Assembly: GCA_963793105.1 (NCBI GenBank)
Contig: CAWBZB010000006.1
Location: forward strand, 62,001 to 126,000
DNA: 64,000 bases
Direction of reading: 5' to 3'
Source of the DNA: UBA10649 sp963793105
GTDB lineage: Bacteria; Actinomycetota; Actinomycetes; S36-B12
The notes under the pieces were generated by a model that saw only the letters and a list, made by a program, of their open reading frames with translations, did no database searches and was not told the DNA's origin. This document shows, one piece after another, positions 44,758 to 53,576 of this stretch (its first letter is position 1; each line of letters starts with the position of its first letter). The translations under genes were made by a program, and so were the position numbers.

Positions 44758-47259
44758 ATGACGAGACGGGCCTGGCACGCACTCGCTCTCGCACTCATCG
44801 TCACGTCGGCTCCGATGGCGGCCATCGCCACGGCCGGCCCGCCCTGGCTGCCGAGGAGCTCCGGCTTCCCGGCGGCCCCTCCTCGCGTGACGACGTCGCG
44901 CCGGTGATCCTCGACGCCGCGCTGTACACCCCGACGCAGGTGCCCGCGCCCGCCGTCGTGCTCGCGCACGGGTTCGGTGGCAGTCGGCTGGACCTCGAGG
45001 AGCGGGCCCAGCGGCTCGCCGACCGAGGCTTCGTCGTCCTGGCCTACTCGGCGCGCGGGTTCGGCGCCTCGACGGGCCAGATCTCCATGAACTCACCGGA
45101 CTACGAGATCGCGGATGCGCGTGCCCTCATCGACTACCTGGCCACCCGGTCCGACGTGCAGCAGGAGGACGAGGGCGACCCCGTCGTGGGCATCGCAGGC
45201 GGGTCGTACGGCGGGGCGCTGGCGCTCCTGACCGCCGGGTACGACTCGCGGGTGGACGCGTTGGCCGCGGACATCACGTGGAACGACCTCGAGTCGTCCC
45301 TCTTCGGGCAGAGCCGCGTCGGGGAAGACCAGGCGTCGGCCGCGATCCCGGGAGTGTTCAAGGACCTGTGGACCGGCAACTTCTTCGGGGTCGGCGTCGT
45401 CAACCGCGACGGCTCCGTGACCGAGTGCGGCCGATTCACCCCCGCACTGGTGCCGCGCCTACACGGCGGCCGCCGCCGAGGGAATCGTGACCCCGGAGTC
45501 ACGGGAGCTGATGCGCGCATCGTCGCCGGGCAGCGTCACGGGTCGCGTCACCGCACCCACACTGCTCATGGCGGGCGAGGCGGACTCACTGTTCCCGCTC
45601 GCCCAGGCGAATGCGAACGCCCAGCAGATCATGTCGGCGAACCCGGCGACGCCGGTCAAGGTGGTCTGGCACGGCGGCGGGCATGACGGCGGCATCGATG
45701 AGTCCGAACGACTCGACGAGCTCACGGCGTCGTGGTTCGAGGATCACCTGGCGGGGGGCGCGACCGTCTCGCCGGACTTCGAGCTCACGCAGGCGGCGGG
45801 CTCGATCTCCGCTCGCAGCTCGGGAACCGCGCCCGTCGTCCTGGCGGCGCCGACGTACCCCGGACTGCAGGGCAGCAGCCAGCTCGCCATCCCGCTCGCC
45901 GGACCTCCGCAGCGCGTGCTCGCCCCGGCTGGCGGCGTTCCCGCCACCATCAGCTCGGTCCCCGGACTCGGGGGTGGCCTCGCGGACCTCGTCCAGCGCC
46001 CGGTACCGGGCCAGTCCGCCTACTTCGAGACGGATCCGCTCGCCGAGCCACTCACCATCGCGGGTTCAGGGGAGGTGACTCTCCAGATCGCCGCCACCGA
46101 CGAGCGAGACGAGGGAACCGCGGTGTTCGCGTCCCTGCGCATCGTGTCCCCCGGCGGCCGGGAGACGCTGCCCTCCGGCCTGGTGGCGCCGGTGTACCTG
46201 CCGGACCTCGGCACCACGCCGCAGGAGGTGACCATCGCCCTTCCGGGGATCGTCGCCGACGCTGCCACCGGGGACCGACTGCGACTGGTCGTGTCGACCA
46301 CCGACTTCGCCTATCGCCTGCCCCTCCAGCCCCGGCTTCTCGACATCTCCCTGGGCGCGAGCTCGGTGTCCGTCCCGCTGCTCGACGCGGTGCCGGTGAG
46401 TGCCGGCGTGGCACCGTACTGGTGGCTCGTGGCCGCTGGCGGGATCGTGCTGCTGCTGGCCGGCCTGATGGTTCGGCTGCGCCCACGGCACGGGACGCCG
46501 TCGCCCATCCCGGAGGAGCACGAGATCCCGCTCGTCATCTCCGGACTGAGCAAGCGGTACTCCGATGGCTACCTGGCGGTCGACGACCTTTCGTTCACGG
46601 TGCAGCGCGGCATGGTGCTGGGGCTGCTCGGACCCAACGGTGCCGGCAAGACCACCACCATGCGAATGGTGATGGGACTCATCCGGCCGACCGAGGGAGC
46701 GATCTCGGCCTTCGGCGAACCGGTCTATGCGGGGTCCCCCGTCCTGTCGCGGATCGGGTCGCTGGTCGAGGGGGCGGGCTTCCTCCCGCACCTCACCGGC
46801 CGCCAGAACCTGGACCTGTACTGGCGGGCGGCGGGGCGAACGCACGATCCGTCGTATCTGGATGAGGTCCTCGAGATCGCCGACCTGGGCTCGGCGATCG
46901 ACAAGCGGGTGCGCTCGTACAGCCAGGGCATGCGGCAGCGGCTGGGGATCGCGCAGGCGATGCTGGGCAAGCCGGACCTCCTCATGCTCGACGAGCCCAC
47001 GAACGGGCTGGACCCGCCGCAGATCAAGGCGATGCGGGACGTCCTGCACCGGTATGTCGAGTCCGGCAGGACAGTGATCATCTCCTCGCATCTGCTGAGC
47101 GAGGTGGAGCAGACCTGCACCGACGTGGTCGTGATGCATCGCGGTCGGCTCATGGGTGTCGGCAGCGTCGACACCCTGCTCCGCGATCACGCAGGCAAGC
47201 GCCTGGAAGACGTGTTCCTGGAGATCGTGGGCGACGACCTGACGGTGGGGCTGTCATGA
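44758..47259 (+). CDS. Secreted S15/CocE-like hydrolase fused to an ABC transporter ATPase, two frameshifts
   Basis: Corrected, this is an 833-aa two-domain protein. An N-terminal signal peptide (WHALALALIVTSAPMAAIA) leads into an alpha/beta hydrolase with Ser in GIAGGSYGGALALL (about residue 150), Asp in LLMAGEADSLFPLA (275) and His in WHGGGHDGG (308). A beta-sandwich like the X-Pro dipeptidyl-peptidase C-domain (ETDPLAEPLTIAGSGEVTL) follows, then a transmembrane helix (about 553-573). The C-terminal ABC ATPase has Walker A GPNGAGKTTT, signature YSQGMRQRLG, Walker B LLMLDEPTNGLDPP and ISSHLLSE. Frames change near 44839 (one base missing) and 45449 (one extra). Topology predicts hydrolase outside, ATPase inside. 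The permease gene follows with a 4-bp overlap. Confidence 0.85.
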
Positions 47260-48122
47260 GCGGGACGACGATGACCGGCACGACCTACCGGGCATCCGCG
47301 ACGATGCCGCTACGGGTGGAGTTCATCCGCCAGCTGCGCCGCCGGCGCACCCTCGTCGCGTACCTGCTGGTGATCGCCCTTCCGGTCATGGTCTCCCTCG
47401 CCGTGAAGTTCGGGTCGGAGGCCGACAGCGGACGTCGGCTCGGCAGCGGCAGTGCCGACCTCGTGGGCCTGGCCACCGCCGGTGCCGCCAACTTCACCGT
47501 GACGATGTTCTTCTTCGCCTCCGGCTTCCTGCTTCTCGTCATCGTGGCGCTCTTCTGCGGCGACACCGTGGCCAGCGAGGCGTCCTGGTCCAGCCTTCGC
47601 TACCTCCTGGCCGCCCCGATCCCCCGCAGGCGACTGCTGAAGCAGAAGCTCATCGTCGGGCTGGCGCTCGCGCTCGGCGCCATCGCCACGCTGCCCGTCG
47701 CGTCCTTCGTGATCGGGCTGATCGCGTTCGGGAACTCGCCCCTCGAGTCGCCCGTGGGCGCCACGTTCACCGCGACGGAGTCCTTGGCCCGCATCGCCGC
47801 CATCGGCGCGTACATCTTCGTGTCTTTGCTCTTCGCGGCCGGGATCGCGTTCCTGATGTCGGTGCTGACAGATGCGCCTCTGGGTGCTGTCGGTGCAGCC
47901 GTCGTGCTGGTCATCGTCAGCAACATCCTGAACGCGATCGACGCGCTGGGCTCACTCAGGGAGTGGCTGCCCACGCACTTCTCGCAGGCATGGCTGGACC
48001 TGCTGGCCACGGACGTCGCCTGGACCGACATGGCACGTGGCGCCGCCTACTCGGTGGTGTGGTGCTCCCTGTGCGTCGCCTACGCGGTCTTCCGGTTCGA
48101 CCGCAAGGACATCGTGTCCTGA
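47256..48122 (+). CDS. ABC-2 type transporter permease
   Basis: The 288-aa protein has about six transmembrane segments: residues 30-48, 75-98 (MFFFASGFLLLVIVALF), 128-150, 175-198, 205-225 and 258-280. The first large loop carries basic residues, typical of ABC-2 permeases that pair with a DrrA-type ATPase. It overlaps the fused hydrolase-ABC gene by 4 bp (ATGA) and is almost certainly its membrane partner. The transported substrate is unknown. Confidence 0.9.
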   Translation: MSGTTMTGTTYRASATMPLRVEFIRQLRRRRTLVAYLLVIALPVMVSLAVKFGSEADSGRRLGSGSADLVGLATAGAANFTVTMFFFASGFLLLVIVALFCGDTVASEASWSSLRYLLAAPIPRRRLLKQKLIVGLALALGAIATLPVASFVIGLIAFGNSPLESPVGATFTATESLARIAAIGAYIFVSLLFAAGIAFLMSVLTDAPLGAVGAAVVLVIVSNILNAIDALGSLREWLPTHFSQAWLDLLATDVAWTDMARGAAYSVVWCSLCVAYAVFRFDRKDIVS

Positions 48123-48125
48123 GGG

Positions 48126-49039
48126 TCAGCCGTACTGGCAGGGCGGCGTCACCGCGTTGGCGACGATGCTGAGGGTGAAGCGATCCGGCCGGTAGTCGAG
48201 GGTCACCGCCAGCGGCTGCCCGTCGATGCTGCCGACTCGAGCCAAGTAGCCGTTCGACTCGGCGAACGCCTTGGCCTGCTCGAACGTCATGGAGCCGTCC
48301 ACCATCTGCCGGCACATCGCCACCATCTGCGCGGACCCAGCACCGTCACTAGGCGAACCGGCAACCTGCTGGAGGCTGCGAGCGGCCGACACCGAGCTCC
48401 TTGTACGTCAGCCCCGTGGACTGCATGACGATCGACGTCGTGCCTGGAGCCGTCATCTGCGAGGGCGGTCGCGCCGTCATGATGAGGACCCCGCCGGTCT
48501 TCTTCACGTCCGACTTCTCGCACCGGAAGCGCTTGGGGACCGGCGTCGGGTCGGCGTCGGAGGGCTGCGGGAAGCAGTTGGCCAGTACCCTGGCGCGCAC
48601 GGTGATCTGGGTGCCCGGATCGACCGAGCCGGATCTTCACCGAACCGACGCGGGCCATGCTCGTCGAGTACGCCGGTTCGGCGGCCCACCCGGTGTTCGC
48701 CCACTTCTCGGACACCAGCAAGCGCTTGCGGCCCTTGCCGTAGCGCGTTCCGGCGTAGGTGTCGCCAGCGGTGACCGCTCCGTCGGCGAAAGGCCAGGTT
48801 GTCGGCCCAGCACCGCGACCTTGCGCGTCGGTCCGAGCTCCGCCGTCGTCGTCGGCTCCCAGAGCGAGCCCGCCGGTGCCGAGACGGACGGCCGCCACGT
48901 CCCACGACGAGGCTCTCTCGTCGAATTCCGTCGACGAGTCGGCGGCGGTCACTCCGGTGGCGCCCGACAGCACCAGACTGCCGGCTGCCAGCACGGTGAC
49001 GACTGTCCGACGAGTCGCAGTGGCTCGCCGGTCACCCAT
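48126..49039 (-). CDS. Exported protein with C-terminal I78-like inhibitor domain, two frameshifts
   Basis: A signal peptide (TVVTVLAAGSLVLSGATGVTA) opens the protein. The middle contains RKRLLVSEKWANTGWAAE and DPGTQITVRARVLANCFPQP. The C-terminus (ESNGYLARVGSIDGQPLAV, TLDYRPDRFTL, final Cys) resembles the peptidase inhibitor I78 fold and is a paralogue of the next protein. Three frames must be joined: one extra base near 48631 and one near 48392. Corrected length is about 303 aa. No function is assigned to the first 200 residues. It overlaps the gene at 49032-49379 by 8 bp, so the two are probably one operon. Confidence 0.7.
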
Positions 49040-49379
49040 AGGTGCACCCCACGACCACGTCGGATTCCACGTCGAAGGTGAATCGGTCCTCGCGGTAGTC
49101 CATGGTCACCGCCTGCGGCTCGCCGTCGATGGTGCCCACCCGGGCGACGAAGCCGTTGGACTCCGCGAGTGCCGTGGCGTCCTCCGTGGTCATGGCGTCG
49201 GCAACCATCTGATCGCACAGCGCGCGCATCTCGTCGGTTCCGGCCACGTCGCCTCCTGCAGTCGCGCCGGAGGCGGCGGGCTCTGCGGATCCCGATGATC
49301 CCGACGAGCAGGCGGTCACGCTCACCGCCATGGCCGCAGCGGCAATCGTCATCACTACGATCCTGGATCTCATCCCCAT
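49032..49379 (-). CDS. Small I78-like inhibitor-domain lipoprotein
   Basis: The 115-aa product has a lipoprotein signal peptide (IAAAAMAVSVTAC, lipobox VTAC) and a Gly/Ser/Ala-rich spacer. A C-terminal domain of about 65 residues holds MVADAMTTEDATALAESNG and AVTMDYREDRFTFDVES, ending in a Cys. The TMDYR...R pattern is like the peptidase inhibitor I78 family. It is intact, unlike its longer paralogue downstream. ATG 49379 follows GAGGA; ATGs at 49403 and 49373 are alternatives. A role as extracytoplasmic protease inhibitor is inferred. Confidence 0.75.
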   Translation of the reverse strand: MGMRSRIVVMTIAAAAMAVSVTACSSGSSGSAEPAASGATAGGDVAGTDEMRALCDQMVADAMTTEDATALAESNGFVARVGTIDGEPQAVTMDYREDRFTFDVESDVVVGCTYG

Positions 49380-49444
49380 CGTTCCTCTCCCGCTGGTTGC
49401 CATCGTCTCCTGCTCCCTGATCGCAGATCCGGTCCCCGTCAGCC

Positions 49445-50050
49445 TCAATCTGCGGATGATCCCCGCGTGGACGCCTCAGCCACCATGGACTGCCGCCGCC
49501 CCATCCCTGGAATGCCGATCACCCAGTCGTAGATGACATTCGTGCGCAGGACCACATCCTGCACCGACCGGTTCGACCTGCTCACGATGACCCACAGCAG
49601 GCCGAACGGGAAGAAGGCGCAGAACGCCGACCTGACCGCGGCGCCGAGCCATCGTGGATGCTCCCCGGTCCGACTTACGACGCGCAGGCCCATGACGAGG
49701 TTCCCGATGGTTCGCCCGGTGGTGGCCCAGGCGATCGTCCAGTACGCCCAGTTGAGCGCATACCCGTACATGATCATGACGACCAGTCCCGGGACGCGAT
49801 TCTCCGTCACGCTCGTACCGGTGGCCCGAGCGGTCGGATCGATCACGAAGGACAGCATCCAGATCACGGCGATGGTGCCGAGGACGGTGAGGAAGACCAG
49901 CGCCACGTCGATCCCGGCGGCCACGGCTCGACTCACGAATCCGGCCCGGTCACCCTGGAAGGCCACGGCATCGCTGGGCAGGGCGGGCATCTCGCGTTCC
50001 GGCGCGTCGCCCGCCTCGAGTGCCTCGCGGTAGTCGCGGAAGGAGGTCAT
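49445..50050 (-). CDS. RDD family membrane protein
   Basis: The 201-aa protein has the RDD domain: VSRAVAAGIDVALVFLTVLG (Arg and Asp in helix 1), a second helix pair around residues 95-115, and TTGRTIGNLVMGLRVVSRTG. A cytoplasmic N-terminal 40 residues and C-terminal 25 residues are disordered. RDD proteins are diverse; some are ion exchangers or accessory to transporters. The start overlaps the stop of the upstream gene (ATGA), so the pair is an operon. Confidence 0.88.
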   Translation of the reverse strand: MTSFRDYREALEAGDAPEREMPALPSDAVAFQGDRAGFVSRAVAAGIDVALVFLTVLGTIAVIWMLSFVIDPTARATGTSVTENRVPGLVVMIMYGYALNWAYWTIAWATTGRTIGNLVMGLRVVSRTGEHPRWLGAAVRSAFCAFFPFGLLWVIVSRSNRSVQDVVLRTNVIYDWVIGIPGMGRRQSMVAEASTRGSSAD

Positions 50051-50751
50051 GGCGTGTCCGCATCCGCTGCCGCGTCCGCATCAGCTGACGGGCCGCTCGC
50101 CTCGGGATCGGGCCCGACCGCGTCGTTGGCCATCCGGTGCAGGAGGGACTCCGGGGAGCCGGGCGCGTCCAGCTTGCGCTGACGCCGGCGCAGGAGCACC
50201 CGGTCGGCCATCCGGGAGACGAGCTGGTCGGCGCCCACCCCCTGCTTGCGGAAGGTGTCCATGGCCTCGCCCGCGATACCGCTCGTGGAGTCGCGGATGA
50301 TCTGGGGCAGGTCGATCTCGTCGATGACGTATCCCGCGAGCGGGATGATGGGCACGCGATCGATCACGGCGTCGATGTCCGCCTCCGCCACGATCGCGTC
50401 GATGTCGACGCGATCGAGGACGATCGAGGTCAGATCCAGGCTGTCCAGCGCAGATGTGACGATTCGGTGCAGGTCCACCTGCTCGATGACGACGTCCGTG
50501 AGGTCGATCCGCTCGATGATGGCGTCGGCGATGGCCGGGACCAGTCGGTCCAGCGCGGCGTTCACCGAGGTCGTGACGGCGTAGGTGACCGTCTGCTCGA
50601 CCAAGGACACGAGGGTGGACGCCGTGTAGGCGGCCGCACCCACACTGCTGGAGACGACCTCACGAAGGGTCTCGAGGGGGTGCGGCGGGCCGGCGGGCGC
50701 CGGGCGAGTGACGAGCACCACCTCTCGCGCGTCAGCCATGTCGCTGCTCAT
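50047..50751 (-). CDS. Conserved actinobacterial protein with Ile/Asp/Leu repeat motifs
   Basis: The 234-aa protein has a hydrophobic stretch near residues 35-60 and then four to five imperfect repeats of the type IDLTDVVIEQVDLHRIV (residues 85-160), rich in I/V-D-L/I steps. A basic segment (LLRRRQRKLD) and an acidic Ala-rich tail follow. Proteins of this kind recur next to RDD genes in Actinobacteria, but I know of no assigned function. The repeat period suggests an amphipathic helical or membrane-surface scaffold. It has a 4-bp overlap with the RDD gene. Confidence 0.75.
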   Translation of the reverse strand: MSSDMADAREVVLVTRPAPAGPPHPLETLREVVSSSVGAAAYTASTLVSLVEQTVTYAVTTSVNAALDRLVPAIADAIIERIDLTDVVIEQVDLHRIVTSALDSLDLTSIVLDRVDIDAIVAEADIDAVIDRVPIIPLAGYVIDEIDLPQIIRDSTSGIAGEAMDTFRKQGVGADQLVSRMADRVLLRRRQRKLDAPGSPESLLHRMANDAVGPDPEASGPSADADAAADADTP

Positions 50752-50784
50752 GGCTCCATCATGCTGGACGATCCGCTTCCCATG

Positions 50785-51345
50785 TCAGCTCTCCGGCATC
50801 GCCATGGGGCCATTCTTGGCAGGGGGGAAGTAGTCCTGGCCGATCCCGCTGCTGCGCTTGGGGACCATGACCGACCGGAACCACGAGACGATCTCGTCGC
50901 CGTCCTGGTTGAGTCCGCGCGTCTTCATCCGGATGATCCCCATGTCCGGTCGGGAGGAGCTCTCGCGCTTCTCCAGGCACAGGGACTCCGCGTAGATCGT
51001 GTCCCCGATGTAGACCGGGTGCGTCAGCTTGATGTCGGTCCAGCCGAGGTTCGCCACCGCGTTCTGGCTCATGTCGATGACCGACAGACCCAGCACCAGT
51101 GCCACCGTCAGTCCCGAGTTCACGATGATGCGACCCCCCGTGATCGGGTTGGACTGGGCCAGGTGGGCGTTGAAGTGGTTCTGGTTGGTGTTGCAGGTGA
51201 GCAGGGTGAACCACGTGGAGTCCGCCTCGGAGATGGTCCGGCCGAAGGGGTGCTGGTAGAGCGTCCCGACCTCGAAATCCTCGAGGAACCGACCGAGTTG
51301 GGCAGGGATCACACGCGGAGTCGTCTCATCGTTCATGGCCCGCAT
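50785..51345 (-). CDS. MaoC-like (R)-specific enoyl-CoA hydratase / dehydratase
   Basis: The 186-aa hot-dog-fold protein has the MaoC hydratase motif ISEADSTWFTLLTCNTNQNH with the catalytic Asp and His, followed by NPITGGRIIVNSGLTVALV. The second strand set contains GWTDIKLTHPVYIGDTIYAE. It likely hydrates or dehydrates an acyl-CoA; which pathway is unclear as no other fatty-acid gene is near. The ATG at 51345 has AGAGGG 5 nt upstream; ATG 51336 is an alternative. Confidence 0.88.
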   Translation of the reverse strand: MRAMNDETTPRVIPAQLGRFLEDFEVGTLYQHPFGRTISEADSTWFTLLTCNTNQNHFNAHLAQSNPITGGRIIVNSGLTVALVLGLSVIDMSQNAVANLGWTDIKLTHPVYIGDTIYAESLCLEKRESSSRPDMGIIRMKTRGLNQDGDEIVSWFRSVMVPKRSSGIGQDYFPPAKNGPMAMPES

Positions 51346-51380
51346 CCTGCCCTCTCAGGTGCCGAGATCGCCTCTTGGGG

Positions 51381-51387
51381 TAACAAT
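51381..51387 (+). promoter_or_regulatory. Predicted -10 element of the moxR operon
   Basis: TAACAAT lies 5 nt before GTG 51393 (6 nt if the hexamer TAACAA is counted), in the 47-bp divergent gap with the MaoC gene. No Shine-Dalgarno is present, so a leaderless transcript is likely. Confidence 0.45.
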
Positions 51388-51392
51388 GGGGT

Positions 51393-52379
<987 letters not shown>

Positions 52380-52382
52380 CCG

Positions 52383-53576
52383 ATGCGCAGCCTGACCCTT
52401 CGCGGCCGGACGCTCGTGGCCGTGGGTGTGGTGACCGCCGGCGCCGGCTGGGGTTTCGGGCAGCCGGCCATCACGGCGGTGGCATTGCTGTTGATCCTGG
52501 TTCCGCTGCTGGGCATCGTGGTCGTGCGCCGGGCGCGCTTCGTCCTCGGCAGCGCGAGGACCGTCACCCCCACGCGTCTCCCGTTCGGATCCGAGGGCGA
52601 GGTCCTCCTGACCGTCGAGAACGGTTCACGGTTCACCAGCGGCGTCCTCCTGCTCGAGGATGCTGTCCCCGATGCGCTGGGCGAGCCGACCCGCGTCCTG
52701 CTCGACCGGATCCCGCCTCGAGGCCAGCGCTCGGAGCGGTACCCGATCGTCGGACGGCAGCGCGGCCGGACCAAGGTCGGACCGCTCACCGCGCACGTCA
52801 CCGACGCATTCGGCATGGCGTCGTCGGCTCGGTCCTTCACCTCGACCAGCAGTGTCGTCGTCACCCCGCGAGTCGTTCCCCTCGGAAGCCCCGGCGCGAG
52901 CCGCACGCCGGGGGGGCAGGCCGACACGATGTACCGCGCCCTCGCGGCACGAGGGGACGACGACCTCCTGCCCCGCGAGCACCGCGCCGGCGACGACATG
53001 AGGCGGATCCACTGGCGGGCGACCGCTCGTCAAGGGGAGCTCATGGTGCGCCGGGAGGAGCAGGCGTGGCACAGCGCGATGACCGTCATCCTCGATGATC
53101 GCGCCCCGGCTCACCAGGGCACCGGCGCCGCCTCGACCTTCGAGTGGGCCGTCTCGGCAGCCGCGAGCATCGCCGTCCACTACCTGCGCCAGGGCTGGCG
53201 CCTGACCGTGGTGACCACCAGCGGCCACGTTCTCGTCGAGGCGCGCGGCGCGGGCACGGCGGACCTCGACGAGGTGCTCGGCGCCTTCGCCGACGTGCGC
53301 CTGTCGAACACCCCGCTGGGGAACCTCGACTTCGATGCGGACGACGCCACCGCGACCGTGGCCGTCCTGGGCCGACTGACCGAACAGTCCGCACACGCCC
53401 TGTCCCGGCCGACCGCTGGCTTCGCAGGCTGCCTGCTCCTTGAACCTGGCCCCGCCGACTACCTGCGCTCCCGCGGGTGGCGGGTGGCCATGTGGACGCG
53501 ATCGACACCTGTCGACCAGGCATGGAGCCAGATCGCGCCGGCCGGTACCACGCTGATGAGCGGAGTCTCCCGATGA
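52383..53576 (+). CDS. DUF58 domain-containing membrane protein
   Basis: The 397-aa protein has two adjacent hydrophobic segments (about residues 10-45) placing an N-terminal hairpin in the membrane. The DUF58 motif REHRAGDDMRRIHWRATARQ follows near residue 210, and a vWA-like fold covers residues 230-370 (TVILDDRAPAH). DUF58 proteins are usual partners of MoxR ATPases. It starts 3 bp after moxR and overlaps the transglutaminase start (ATGA). Confidence 0.92.
   Translation: MRSLTLRGRTLVAVGVVTAGAGWGFGQPAITAVALLLILVPLLGIVVVRRARFVLGSARTVTPTRLPFGSEGEVLLTVENGSRFTSGVLLLEDAVPDALGEPTRVLLDRIPPRGQRSERYPIVGRQRGRTKVGPLTAHVTDAFGMASSARSFTSTSSVVVTPRVVPLGSPGASRTPGGQADTMYRALAARGDDDLLPREHRAGDDMRRIHWRATARQGELMVRREEQAWHSAMTVILDDRAPAHQGTGAASTFEWAVSAAASIAVHYLRQGWRLTVVTTSGHVLVEARGAGTADLDEVLGAFADVRLSNTPLGNLDFDADDATATVAVLGRLTEQSAHALSRPTAGFAGCLLLEPGPADYLRSRGWRVAMWTRSTPVDQAWSQIAPAGTTLMSGVSR

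Noticed and set aside
42500..48700. A defence island or mobile element explaining the broken genes
   Set aside because: No integrase, transposase, direct-repeat boundary, tRNA or shift in base composition is visible; single-base indels explain the breaks better.
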